From NCBI GenBank assembly GCA_014529385.2, contig CM043969.1:34114446-34178445 (forward strand): a stretch of DNA of 64,000 nt, given 5' to 3'. The stretch comes from Adiantum capillus-veneris (lineage: Eukaryota > Streptophyta > Polypodiopsida > Polypodiales > Pteridaceae). Under the pieces are notes generated by a model, which searched no databases, had not been told where the DNA came from, and was given only the letters and a program-made list of their open reading frames with translations. Made by a program: the position numbers and the translations under genes. Of this stretch, positions 1 through 10,921 are shown piece by piece; positions within the stretch are counted from its first letter, which is position 1, and each line of letters begins with the position of its first letter.

Positions 1-4
1 GCTA

Positions 5-3000
5 TTGTTCATAAAATACCAGTACGACAATGAGCAAGGTGCCAAGATCTACAAAGATGGAATGGACCGCTATTGTGTAAAGATAGAGGAGAGACCTAGT
101 GAGTTCAAGGACTTAGTGCCTGTGAGCTATAACGGAGATAGATATCTAGATGACGAGGGTACCATGTACTTGGTAGTCCTAAACCCTAACATTGTGGACA
201 AGTGGGGATTGATGGGCACCAAAGCCAAAGTAGATGAAGAACTTGAGGAGAAGGCACCAATAATGAACTTTCCTGATGCGAGGTTAAGAAGAGAGAATGA
301 AACTACAAGGATCAACACTGATAACATCTATGTGGGGCTATACAAATATAATAATGGGGAGCAAGATCTCTATTATAGATGTGAAGAACCCTACACCGGA
401 GAGTTGACAGACCAAAAAAGACTTTATGTCTTTACCTACACAGAGGGATCGGAAGTGAAAATTGCCGCTTACGACAAGTATGGCAGGCAATACTCAACAA
501 TGGGCAAGAAAGAATTAGAAGGATATACATACTTTGGGGGACCACTACATCAGTATTATGTTACTTCTAGCTCACAAAGACCAGCACCAACAACTGGAGG
601 GCAAAACCCAATGACGACAGGAGGACAAAGAACTCAGGCTGCTGACTCTTTCAGTCAACCTCAGTACTCGAAGCCCGGACCAATGGGATCATTACATTCC
701 AGAGAGTCAATGGATACGAATCGAGGTAGTGCAATTCCAATGCCCACATATACCACTCCAGGTCCAAGGTTCGAAGCGGAACCATCACATTTACCTCCTA
801 GTAGTAGATTCAGGGCAGGGGAACCGACAAGGGTAACCCATGAAGTCCATGATGCTAGAGAAAGCTTTAGCCGGGACACAGGAGCAATGAGATTGGTAGT
901 AGACCATAGACGTATGAGACCATCTCAAGTAGCCAAGTGTATGCCAAAGAAGTATGGTGGTTCAGGAGATCCGTATGCACATGTGTCACTCTTTAAGCAA
1001 GTCTTGAGAGCTGAGCAGATAACAGATTTCCATACACAATACGAGGGATTTGGTCTTACTCTAGAAGGTACGGCATTGACATGGTTTCAACCACTGAACA
1101 TAGGGGGATTCCATGACATTGACCATTTGCTAAGAGAGTTTGCTGAGGAATTCTCAAAACGAGGGATTAAGCACAATACGGTCTCACAAATATATGCTTT
1201 TAAACAGAGAGAACACGAAAAAGTGAAGGAAGCTTCACTTCGCTTCAAACAATACATTGAGAGATGTCCAGTACGTGAACGACCACAAGATGACAGACTA
1301 TCTGTTCTCTTTATTGAGGGACTGAGAAACGACACTCTCAAGAAGGACTTGCACTTGAAAGCTTGTACAAGTTTCGAGCAAGTAACGAGAGAGGCATTGT
1401 ACTTAGTGGATAACTGTACGGTTTATGGAGAGGTGTCAGCGGATACAGATTTTGCATCCAGTAGCTCCTCCTCCGTAGCAAGCGAGACTACCACTAAAAA
1501 GAATGTTCAAACAACAACCATGCCAAATGTAGAGCAAATGATAGAAGATGCTCTAAAAAGGATGGCACCATACCAAAAACCATTGCCAAAAACACTAAAA
1601 TGGTGTGCTATTGAACAAAAATGGACAAACCATCCAACAGAGGAGTGCTATTACAACAAAGGGTATGTAAGGGAGCGTCAGTATGCACCTCCTGCTCAAT
1701 TAGCACCACCTCAGATACATCCAGTACCTCGATACCCAACGGGAAATGTACCAGGACCTATGGGGATAGAAAGACCGCAACCGGTATTGGGACAACAACC
1801 ACCTTTACCAGGAGCAAGACCAGTGGGCATTAGATATGAACCAACCTTAGAGAATCAGGAAGAACAAGCCTTAGTGCTTGTCCAAGCCTATTATGAAGAA
1901 TCTGGTGCACACATGTCTCCAACTGTGTATTACCCACCAGAAGAACCCAAACAACCAGAACCATGGGGCATGATTGGGAATGTTGGAACCCCAACAGTTA
2001 CAAGTGCTTCTGATGAAGAGAGATACAATTTGGACGCAAGAACATTGATGTTCATAGCTCATGGAGGGTTAACAGGACAAAGACCATCCTATCCACAAAG
2101 GACGAATCAAGTGGGACCAAGACCAGCACTAGGACCCTGTTACAAGTGTGGAGGTGACCATCTGATGAATGTTTGTCCACATATGGAAATCATTAGAATT
2201 AACGCTTATTTCACTGAGTGTGGGGTTACTCACTTCATTGAGGATTGTTCAAAGAATCCAAACAAAGTGCAAAAGACGACATTGAATATGCTAGAAACTA
2301 TTCCTACCAGCAGTGGGTCTGAAAATGAAACTCTGATACCAACGCAAGTTGTTACTAGAGCTCAAGCTAAGAAAACCACGAGAGAACCTGAGAATGGAAA
2401 GTTAGCGACTGAAGTGGTTAGTCAAGAACCACGGAGTCAGAGAAACACATGGAAAGCTAGAAAAGCACGCATGAAGTTGAGAAAAGAACGTGAAGACGCT
2501 ATTCTAGCTGAGGAACTAAAGCAAACGAAAGAAAGATTAGAAAAACTTGAGAGTCAAAACGGGACACGAGAGATGAGCCCGGAAAGAACGAAACAAAAGA
2601 GTATCAAAGAAACAACGAGCTTAAGCTCAGGGGGATCAGTGCTAGTCGACAAAGTACACGAACCATTGGACGCACTGATGAAAGCTTACGAAGCTAGGTT
2701 AAAGAACAACCAAACACAAGAACAGAGGTGGATGACATACCCAAACGCGGAATTGGAAAAGCAGAGACTTGAAATGTGCCAGAGAATGATCGAGACTGCA
2801 CAGGCCTTATTAGAACCACCAAGAGAAACAATGAATGGTGGAACGGAAAACCCAATTCAGCAGGAGACTATCATTTCACGGGTAGCTGAAAAGACTCCCA
2901 GTGCACAAAAGCCTGAAAATACACACAAGGATGACCGCATAGTGTTGAACACAACCGATCAGGAGGTAGAGAGTTTTCATCCAGTCATACAGAGGTCTTA

Positions 3001-6000
3001 CGGAAGAGATGAGGATTATAATGAATTTTGGAAACAAGTGAGAGAGGCAAACTTTGCAAACGAGCTAAGTTGCCAAGCTAATCAGACAAATTGGAAAAAG
3101 GACATCAGGAATCCTCCCATAGTGGAATTTGAGGCAGGATCTCAAGTGGACTTGGATCTGCAATCTTACTGGGGAGATGGGGGCTCTGTTAGAACAATGG
3201 AGAGCAAACCTCACTCACTGAAAACCTTACCTTCATACTTAGGAGAGTATGAAGCAAAATCCGAGATTAGAGCACTTCCCTCACGAAGAATCTCATCAAA
3301 AAAAGTCATGGACTCGCAAGGATTGATAGAGATCTTGTCAACACCAGTGACATGCACTATCACTCTAGCTGAGCTTTTGAGGCTAAGACCACATATGTGG
3401 ACCACTATAGGAAAATGCTTGGAGAAATTCGGGATAAAAGACCCAACATTGAGACTGCAAGAGGGTATACAAGAGCTGAGTAAACCACAAAAGAACGCTA
3501 AGCTTGTACCCTTAAACAAGGTCGGAGAGTATTGCGAAGGTGAAGAGGGGAATACAACCTTACCATTTGAATTCCAAGGCGTGAACACGATGGCAATACT
3601 AGATAGCGGAGCTGGGGTAGCCATTGCTACAAAAGAAATCTGGAAAAAATGGGAGAAACCAGCAATAAGGAAGACTAGGTTGAAACTCCAATTAGCAGAT
3701 GGACACATGGGGAAACCTATGGGGTTATTAGAGAAAGTTGTAGTGACTTCTTGCGGCATTGAATACGAACATACTTTTGCTATTGTCGATTTTGGCAAGG
3801 AGAATAACTATGATATCATACTGGGAAGACCATTCATGAGACAATTGAAAATGGTCCAGGATTGGGGCTACAATCACATATACCTGAGAAATATGGAAAC
3901 CACTACACGTGTGAACCTGAAAGACCGTAGCTACAAAGATGTGAACCGAACACCGGTGGAGGAGTTTGATTCAGCTACTTTGGCGGGATCCAAATTTCCA
4001 GCTTGGTTAGGTAAACCCAAGGAGTTATGGATGTGTGGAGCTTCGCAATGTGGAAGTCTGAAACGAGAAGAATGTGTTTTAGAAAGGGCTATCGAAGACG
4101 AAACTTATATAGGAGAACCCTTTCCAGAGGACACGCTTGAACCATTAGAATGGACACACATTCTAGCAACCCTAGATGTTTGTGCAATTCCGGATGGTCC
4201 CACAACGAAATTTTGCGACAAGGACGGGTACGATGTGGTTCCGTACTTCATGTTGAGAACTGTACTCGAAAAAGAAACTGAAAAGAACGATACACTGGAA
4301 AAGGAAGATGAAGAGGAGGTGTTTCACGACAGTCCCGATCATCCTGAGGGGGGAAATGAAGCAGACAACGAGTCAACGGACAATTCAAGCGGAAACGAAG
4401 AAACTATAACAGATGTCCGATTTTATGATTTTCCGAACCAAACTAAACAACGCCAGAAACGCTATAGAGCAAAGAGAAAAACAAAGGGGGTTAGAACCAA
4501 TCCGATGCCTAGAATAAGAGGAAAAAATCAATTCCTAATGCTAGTAAAGGCGGAAGATTGTGTTAAGGACAAGATTTCTGGAAGAATGAGAGGCAATGAT
4601 CAAAAGAGCTTACGAAAAGACAAAAGAGGCTCAAGAAATCGAGTTCAAAGGAATGGAACGAAAACTGAAACTAAAAAATCAGAAAAGAACAAGCGCAACA
4701 GAGAACACACGGAGTCCAAGCTAGAACGTAGAAACAAGTACAGAGAGCTCAAGAAAACTCTGAAAGAAGTTTGGACGACAGAAATTGAGAGTGGAGAGGA
4801 CGAAAACGCCAAAATCAAGGAAAACATGGATGTTCCCTCTCACTATAGGAAATTCACAATAGAGGATAGGAAGGTGGTATTAACCCAACCTATTCGAGAG
4901 AGAAGGGAGAACGAATCTTATGACGGACCGGAGGATGCAAAAAAAGTTGATTTAGCAGCTCCAGGTGAGACACCTAGGCCGGTGTACATAGCCACAGATT
5001 TGTCTCCAGGCGAGGAAGAGAGACTTTTGAGTCTTCTCAGAGAGTATAGGGATGTGTTTGCATGGTCTTATAAAGACTTAAAGGGAGTTGACCCATCGAT
5101 ATGCCAACACACAATCCCACTGAAACAAGACGCAAAGCCTAGCAGACAGAGACCATACACATATAATGATACTTTTGCTAAGGGAATCAAAGAAGAGATA
5201 GATAAGCTAATGGAAGCTGAATTCATATACGAGATTGAACACACCAATTGGGTATCTCCAATTGTGGTAGTATCCAAGAAGAACGGAAAACTCCGAGTGT
5301 GTGTCAACTTAAAGAAAGTGAATGCTGCGACAATCAGGGACAATTATCCCCTGCTGATAACTGATCATGTTCTAGAGCGTGTATCAGGGAAAACAGCATA
5401 CTCCTTTCTTGATGGTTTTTCAGGATATAACCAGCTAGCCATAGCACTGGAAGATCAACATAAAACAGCTTTTGCAACTGAGTGGGGAATCTATGCTTAT
5501 AGGGTTATGCCTTTTGGTCTAACCAATGCTCCCGCAACCTTCCAGAGGCTGATGACGCATGCTTTCAAAGAATACTTAAGGTTGTTTCTAGAAATATACA
5601 TGGATGACTTATGTGTACATTCTCTTCTGAGAGATGAGCATCTAGAACACCTAAGAAAAGTATTTGAGAAATGTAGGACATATCGCATTTGTCTCAATCC
5701 TGAGAAATGTGTGTTTATGGTCCGACAGGGCAGAATTCTGGGACATATTGTCTCACAAAACGGAATATCCACGGATTTAGAGAAGATAAAAGTTATAGTG
5801 GATATGCCTAGACCAACCAATGCGAAACAAGTACAGAGCTTTATGGGACATTGCGGATATTATAGACGATTCATTTACATGTACGCTATAATAGGCCAAC
5901 CACTTTACAGGCTAATAGTGAACTTTGAATGGACAGAGGAGTGTGAGGAATCGTTCAAGAAATTGAAAGAGGCACTCATTACTGCTCCAGTCTTGAAATC

Positions 6001-9000
6001 ACCAGATTGGGAGAAGATATTCCATGTGCATATAGATGCTTCGGCATATGCAATAGGATGCATTCTGGCTCAGCCAGAAGAAGGAAACATGGATTTTCCT
6101 ATCTGTTACGCCAGTCGACAGCTCAACAATGCAGAGAATAATTACACCACAACAGAACGAGAGGGATTAGGAATGATATATGCTGTGAAGAAATTTCGGC
6201 ATTATCTTCTAGCCAACAAGTTTGTGTTTTTTACCGATCACCAAGCCTTGCTCTACCTAGTGAATAAACCATGCAATACCGGGAGAATAGTGAGATGGTT
6301 CATTATCTTACTGGAATTCGACTTCACGGTAGTAGTAAAGAAAGGAAAAACACATCTTAGAGCTGATCATCTTTCGCGATTGACAAATGGAGAAGATCCT
6401 ATAGGAGTAGATGACAACATGCCAGACGCGTACTTGTTCAACATAGAAATGATACCGAAGTGGTCTCAAAATGTCGTTAACCTATTAACCTATGGTGGAG
6501 AGTTCGATAGAAGAGAATACAACCACAAACATATTGCTATTCAGCAATCCAAGAATCTTCAATTGGTTGCAGGAAGGTTGTATCAATTGGGACATGATCA
6601 TGTTTTACGACTATGCATCAATCCTGAGGAATATAATATATATCTACACGAAGCACATGTTCAGGAATGTGCATTTCATTGTTCAAGAAGGAACATATAT
6701 AGGAATTTGTTACAATTGGGAGTCTATTGGCCAGGAATGAAAGAAAGCGTACATGAATATGTCACTGTATGTATTGTATGTTCATCAAAACCGCCAGTAG
6801 AGTATTCGACATTATATCAGATAACGATCGCTCCAGAATGGAGTCAGTATATTGTTGAATATCTCACAAATAGAAATTTCCCAGAAGGAACTTCAAAAGC
6901 ACGTCAGAAATCTGTAGAAGCAGAAGCTAGAGATTACGCTTTAATAGGAGATCAACTCTATAAGAGATGTAAAGACAACCAGCTTAGGATTTGCGCATCA
7001 GAGTCTGAGTATGTGATAATCCTAGAGCAAGATCATGGAGGAGTAGGTGGAGGCCATTTCTCAGGTGATAAGACAGCAAAACTTGTCTTAGCCGCAGGAA
7101 TATGGTGGCCAACATTACATATGGACGCTGAGGAATACGTTAAACGGTGCGATGACTGTCAGCGGACCAAAGTACCACTTAAAAGAGATGATATGCCGCT
7201 TAGACCAATGATGGAGGAAAGAGCTTTTGCAAAATGGGGGATTGATTATGTCGGACCCATTTCACCTCCTGCATATAAGACTCATGCACAATACATCATT
7301 GTGGCTACAAACTATCTAACAAAGTGGGTCGAAGCAAAGGCAACTCAAAAAGCAGATGCCAGGACCACGGCACAATTTCTATATGAATACGTCTTTGTAC
7401 GATATGGATTGCCAATAGAAATTGTGAGTGATCGAGGCACACATTTTATAAATGAAGTGATAGAGATCCTTCTAGATGAATTCATGGTAATCCATAGGAA
7501 ATCAGCCCCGTATCATCCACAAGCAAACGGACAAGCTGAAGCAAAAAACAAAACCATATGCACGGTCCTTACGAAGATTGTATCTGAGTCGAGAACTGAC
7601 TGGGACGAGAAGTTGCATTCAACATTATGGGCATATAGGGTAGCATATAAAACATCAATAGGAACGACCCCATATAACATGGTTTTTGGGCTAAATGCTA
7701 TCTTACCAATAGAATTCTTAATTTCAACCTTAAGGGTGGCTAAGGATCTAGAGTGGACAGGGCACGAGCTTTCTGATAGAATAGATGACCTGGAAAAGCT
7801 AGATGAGCTTCGCCTAAAAGCAGTAGCTTCTATCTACGCTCAAAAAAGGCGACAAAAAGAATTTTTTGATAAGCATGTGCGCTCTAAAGAGTTTAAGGTT
7901 GGGGACTATGTCCTAGTTTACACTCTGAAACAGCATGCTAAGAAGCTTAAAAAGCGAGGGATGGGACCTCTGGTGATTAAAGATCTATCACCAAGTGGAG
8001 CTGTCAAGCTTGCTACATTAGACGGAGAAGAAATGCCCAATTGGATTAGTGGATGCAGAGTGAAAAAGTATCTTTTGCCGCTAACCCAAGACATGCTTCT
8101 CAAAATACATCAAGAAAAGCTGCGTGTCCAGAAAAAGAAAAAAATTGTAGAGGAAGCGCAAGCCGAGGCGAAGGAAAAAATGGAGAAAAGAAGACTACTG
8201 CGTCAGAAACAGCGCAATGAAGGAGCAATACGAATAAACGCAGTCAGTATAACAGAAATGGATAATGACAAAGAAGAACCCATCATTGAATGCAAAGTAG
8301 GAACCAACCAAATCAAAGCCAGAGCACTATTGGATTCAGGAGCTCAAGCTAACCTATTGTCACTCAGTTTGTATAGACAATTGACAAATGACACTAAACT
8401 ACAAACTGCCAAGCAAGAGTTAAAGAGATACTCTGAGAATTCAATCAAAACTGTTGGATGCACAGTTTTACATATACAGATTAACCATTATGTGTATCCT
8501 CATATGTTTTACTTGGTTGAAGACCAAGCTACACAACATCCGTTATTGCTAGGACAACCATGGCAGAAACAATACAATGCAATGATTGACTGGAGTTCTA
8601 AATCAGTGCTTATCAAATACGAAGGTGAAAGTCAATCAGTTAAGTTCACCAAAGGAGCAGAGCCAACTCCAAAGGACGAATCCAAAGACAAAGGTAAACA
8701 ACAACCAGAGAAAAAGAAGAAGCAATGGCAACCAAAAGTTTCTTTACAACCGGATTACTCTTCGACGAGGAACTCTCAACATTGGATAAGGAAGACAAGC
8801 AATAATATAACAGCTCAACCTTGGGAAAAAACGGAGTCAAAATTGGTATGGAGACCAAAAAAGGTTGTGCCAGAGAACAGAAAGGTGGAAAACAGAGTCT
8901 CCAATACCAGACAACAGAGTGATTCCAGACAATCAAGAACAGTGAAACAGATCTGGATTCTAAAGAAGTTCATGACGGCACAAAGCTATAGCAAGCAAAT

Positions 9001-9361
9001 TTGGATCCCAAAGATTTGTAAACAGGAACTCCCTTCAGTACAATCAACAGAAACTCCTAGGTATTTCAAGGCGAGGAAATCAACACAAAGGACAAAGCAG
9101 GTTTGGGTCGCAAAGAGTTTGTGGCAAGCACAAGCAAAGCGGAAGCAGATTTGGATTGTGAAAAAGAACAACAAGGTAGAGAAGAATCCATCTACTGATT
9201 CTACTACCGAAGTGCCAAAACCAACCCGAAACGCGACCAACAATCTTTCAATCAAACAAAGAGCATCTTTATTGGAAAGACTGTTGTATCATCGCTCTGC
9301 AATTGCATTGGGAACTTATGACCAAAACAACTACAATGCTTCGCCCAAAGACACTTCATAG
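5..9361 (+). CDS. gag-pol polyprotein with duplicated integrase HHCC region and a second C-terminal retropepsin
   Basis: One uninterrupted frame of at least 3118 codons. It is open through the left edge (the first codon here is TTG), so the true start is probably upstream. Approximate residues counted from base 5: unidentified N-terminal domain 1-180; Pro/Gln-rich linker; Gag domain 305-440; zinc knuckle C712-x2-C715-x3-H719-x4-C724, a spacing one residue shorter than the usual CCHC; retropepsin with D1200-S-G and ILG at 1272-1274; Lys/Arg-rich linker 1470-1610; reverse transcriptase with YMDD at 1865-1868; RNase H starting near D2011; HHCC zinc fingers at 2218-2259 and 2344-2385; integrase core D2414, D2476, E2512 (D-x35-E); basic tail; second retropepsin with D2777-S-G and LLLG near 2848; KQxW-rich tail to the TAG stop. 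It would make the element's particle and copy and insert its DNA. Usual gypsy Gag-Pol is nearer 1500 residues. The catalytic residues look intact. Confidence 0.9.
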   Translation: MFIKYQYDNEQGAKIYKDGMDRYCVKIEERPSEFKDLVPVSYNGDRYLDDEGTMYLVVLNPNIVDKWGLMGTKAKVDEELEEKAPIMNFPDARLRRENETTRINTDNIYVGLYKYNNGEQDLYYRCEEPYTGELTDQKRLYVFTYTEGSEVKIAAYDKYGRQYSTMGKKELEGYTYFGGPLHQYYVTSSSQRPAPTTGGQNPMTTGGQRTQAADSFSQPQYSKPGPMGSLHSRESMDTNRGSAIPMPTYTTPGPRFEAEPSHLPPSSRFRAGEPTRVTHEVHDARESFSRDTGAMRLVVDHRRMRPSQVAKCMPKKYGGSGDPYAHVSLFKQVLRAEQITDFHTQYEGFGLTLEGTALTWFQPLNIGGFHDIDHLLREFAEEFSKRGIKHNTVSQIYAFKQREHEKVKEASLRFKQYIERCPVRERPQDDRLSVLFIEGLRNDTLKKDLHLKACTSFEQVTREALYLVDNCTVYGEVSADTDFASSSSSSVASETTTKKNVQTTTMPNVEQMIEDALKRMAPYQKPLPKTLKWCAIEQKWTNHPTEECYYNKGYVRERQYAPPAQLAPPQIHPVPRYPTGNVPGPMGIERPQPVLGQQPPLPGARPVGIRYEPTLENQEEQALVLVQAYYEESGAHMSPTVYYPPEEPKQPEPWGMIGNVGTPTVTSASDEERYNLDARTLMFIAHGGLTGQRPSYPQRTNQVGPRPALGPCYKCGGDHLMNVCPHMEIIRINAYFTECGVTHFIEDCSKNPNKVQKTTLNMLETIPTSSGSENETLIPTQVVTRAQAKKTTREPENGKLATEVVSQEPRSQRNTWKARKARMKLRKEREDAILAEELKQTKERLEKLESQNGTREMSPERTKQKSIKETTSLSSGGSVLVDKVHEPLDALMKAYEARLKNNQTQEQRWMTYPNAELEKQRLEMCQRMIETAQALLEPPRETMNGGTENPIQQETIISRVAEKTPSAQKPENTHKDDRIVLNTTDQEVESFHPVIQRSYGRDEDYNEFWKQVREANFANELSCQANQTNWKKDIRNPPIVEFEAGSQVDLDLQSYWGDGGSVRTMESKPHSLKTLPSYLGEYEAKSEIRALPSRRISSKKVMDSQGLIEILSTPVTCTITLAELLRLRPHMWTTIGKCLEKFGIKDPTLRLQEGIQELSKPQKNAKLVPLNKVGEYCEGEEGNTTLPFEFQGVNTMAILDSGAGVAIATKEIWKKWEKPAIRKTRLKLQLADGHMGKPMGLLEKVVVTSCGIEYEHTFAIVDFGKENNYDIILGRPFMRQLKMVQDWGYNHIYLRNMETTTRVNLKDRSYKDVNRTPVEEFDSATLAGSKFPAWLGKPKELWMCGASQCGSLKREECVLERAIEDETYIGEPFPEDTLEPLEWTHILATLDVCAIPDGPTTKFCDKDGYDVVPYFMLRTVLEKETEKNDTLEKEDEEEVFHDSPDHPEGGNEADNESTDNSSGNEETITDVRFYDFPNQTKQRQKRYRAKRKTKGVRTNPMPRIRGKNQFLMLVKAEDCVKDKISGRMRGNDQKSLRKDKRGSRNRVQRNGTKTETKKSEKNKRNREHTESKLERRNKYRELKKTLKEVWTTEIESGEDENAKIKENMDVPSHYRKFTIEDRKVVLTQPIRERRENESYDGPEDAKKVDLAAPGETPRPVYIATDLSPGEEERLLSLLREYRDVFAWSYKDLKGVDPSICQHTIPLKQDAKPSRQRPYTYNDTFAKGIKEEIDKLMEAEFIYEIEHTNWVSPIVVVSKKNGKLRVCVNLKKVNAATIRDNYPLLITDHVLERVSGKTAYSFLDGFSGYNQLAIALEDQHKTAFATEWGIYAYRVMPFGLTNAPATFQRLMTHAFKEYLRLFLEIYMDDLCVHSLLRDEHLEHLRKVFEKCRTYRICLNPEKCVFMVRQGRILGHIVSQNGISTDLEKIKVIVDMPRPTNAKQVQSFMGHCGYYRRFIYMYAIIGQPLYRLIVNFEWTEECEESFKKLKEALITAPVLKSPDWEKIFHVHIDASAYAIGCILAQPEEGNMDFPICYASRQLNNAENNYTTTEREGLGMIYAVKKFRHYLLANKFVFFTDHQALLYLVNKPCNTGRIVRWFIILLEFDFTVVVKKGKTHLRADHLSRLTNGEDPIGVDDNMPDAYLFNIEMIPKWSQNVVNLLTYGGEFDRREYNHKHIAIQQSKNLQLVAGRLYQLGHDHVLRLCINPEEYNIYLHEAHVQECAFHCSRRNIYRNLLQLGVYWPGMKESVHEYVTVCIVCSSKPPVEYSTLYQITIAPEWSQYIVEYLTNRNFPEGTSKARQKSVEAEARDYALIGDQLYKRCKDNQLRICASESEYVIILEQDHGGVGGGHFSGDKTAKLVLAAGIWWPTLHMDAEEYVKRCDDCQRTKVPLKRDDMPLRPMMEERAFAKWGIDYVGPISPPAYKTHAQYIIVATNYLTKWVEAKATQKADARTTAQFLYEYVFVRYGLPIEIVSDRGTHFINEVIEILLDEFMVIHRKSAPYHPQANGQAEAKNKTICTVLTKIVSESRTDWDEKLHSTLWAYRVAYKTSIGTTPYNMVFGLNAILPIEFLISTLRVAKDLEWTGHELSDRIDDLEKLDELRLKAVASIYAQKRRQKEFFDKHVRSKEFKVGDYVLVYTLKQHAKKLKKRGMGPLVIKDLSPSGAVKLATLDGEEMPNWISGCRVKKYLLPLTQDMLLKIHQEKLRVQKKKKIVEEAQAEAKEKMEKRRLLRQKQRNEGAIRINAVSITEMDNDKEEPIIECKVGTNQIKARALLDSGAQANLLSLSLYRQLTNDTKLQTAKQELKRYSENSIKTVGCTVLHIQINHYVYPHMFYLVEDQATQHPLLLGQPWQKQYNAMIDWSSKSVLIKYEGESQSVKFTKGAEPTPKDESKDKGKQQPEKKKKQWQPKVSLQPDYSSTRNSQHWIRKTSNNITAQPWEKTESKLVWRPKKVVPENRKVENRVSNTRQQSDSRQSRTVKQIWILKKFMTAQSYSKQIWIPKICKQELPSVQSTETPRYFKARKSTQRTKQVWVAKSLWQAQAKRKQIWIVKKNNKVEKNPSTDSTTEVPKPTRNATNNLSIKQRASLLERLLYHRSAIALGTYDQNNYNASPKDTS

Positions 9362-9380
9362 TCGTCAGGGAGGACTCAGA

Positions 9381-9396
9381 CTAGGAAGGGGGGAGG
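9381..9396 (+). promoter_or_regulatory. Internal polypurine-tract-like run
   Basis: An almost pure purine run with AGGAAGGGGGGAGG lies about 20 bases after the gag-pol stop codon. A second run (15409-15423) directly abuts the 3' LTR and is the better candidate for the true plus-strand primer. This one could be an internal (central) polypurine tract or a relic of the ancestral element end before ORF2 and the spacer were added. Confidence 0.45.
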
Positions 9397-10561
9397 TATA
9401 CAGGTATACATGAGTTACAAAGCAGCTACAAGCGCCAAAAACAAAGAAAAACAAAAATTATATTACAAGGGCAGTGTCTTACATGATTTTGCAACTTTTT
9501 ATGTTTGATTGCGGATATTGATAATATTTATGCCCTTATATACCTTGTTTTGCAACAAGAAGAGATCAAATGATGAATTTGGGTCTCTAGACGTGTAAAT
9601 ATCGCTAAATAAGAGTGTTTTTGGAGCTAAAAAGTGGTAATCCAAGTCCAGAAATCACAAATAAGTGTATATTCATATACACAGGGTTACCAACTATTTA
9701 TTGTGTATGTGTGGAATTTTTTGGCTTCAATTTGCTATTTTCCTTTATTTTTATGATTTTGGTCCTAATGACAAGGGCAACCCATGGTAAAAATTGGGTA
9801 CAATTCTGAAAAAGTTGCGGAAAGCCCGAAATGACAGAATTTTGGCAAAGTGGACAGATTTCTCAGAAACAGGTCAAACGGAGTCCAAATTGAGAAATTT
9901 CAAATCCTAAAGTGCATTTCACGACGAGATAGGAGCACATGTCAAATTTGGTAACAAGTGATCCGGGAAGCCCGAAGTTAAGTATTTTTCACATCACTTT
10001 CAAGCTCATTTCCACTACTACCTTCTTGGAGAGAGCAAAGAGCACACAGGAGCATCCGACCTTCCACCGCCTTCTACGACTGCTACGAGAGCTCAGAGGA
10101 CACCAGACATGAGAGGTAGACTCATTGCCATAAGCTTGTGATGCTTATCGTTAACTTTTGTCGCGAAAACTGACCAAAACCAAGAAACAAGAACAGACAG
10201 GGAATAGGGAAGAACGCTAGGTAGGGGCACAACCGCCTAACCAAACCTTGCAAGGACTTAGAGGTGGGTTACCCTAGCATAGAAGATGGGTTTCTAACAC
10301 TCAAAGCTCGAGAAAGAACGATTGAAAAAAACCTAGGTCAATAGAGCCTGCAAGAGGCAGACAGGAAAAAGTTGTCGAAACGACACAAAACTTCTCAGGA
10401 AGCTTAACAACATCGAGGGCAATGCAACCATGGAGTATCTCCGGGTTTGGATCACCAAAAGTAGGTCGGAACAACCGATTCGGCTGCGGACACACAAAGC
10501 GTCATTTTGGCATAACGGCTAAATTGACGACCAAATGACATAAAACTTCACAAGAAGCTTC

Positions 10562-10584
10562 AAATATACATGGATGACTTATGT
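10562..10584 (+). repeat. 23-bp exact copy of the RT YMDD-coding stretch
   Basis: The 23 bases here are identical to bases 5592-5614, which encode the YMDD catalytic loop of reverse transcriptase; the shared core is TATACATGGATGACTTATGT. Flanking bases do not match. A shared 23-mer is unlikely by chance in a window of this size, so it may be a template-switch scar from reverse transcription. Confidence 0.6.
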
Positions 10585-10921
10585 TTGCAAGCAAAACCCA
10601 AAAGAAAGATGATTCACTTACCGATGGTGAAAAAGACGCTTTCGGGCAACCAAATGGAGAAAGATGGAGAACGGGGAGCCAAAGTCAAGTTCAACCAAAT
10701 AAGTGGCTTCACAACATATCCAATGAGCTGGAAATGCAACTCTCAAGAAGAAAAGTTGAAGAAATTCAACTCCAACGCAAAAAGACGACTTCGGAGACTG
10801 AAATGCCTATAAGGGGGCTTTTTAGCTAAACTGATGACTTTTTAAGTTGAAAACTAGTTAGCAGGGCTTAAGGCACTAGCACAAAGCATTCTTTGCACAA
10901 AAAGACCAACATTTCAAGAAA

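Noticed and set aside
3211-3798. 195-codon minus-strand ORF
   Set aside because: Lies entirely opposite the gag-pol frame, whose protease domain explains this sequence.
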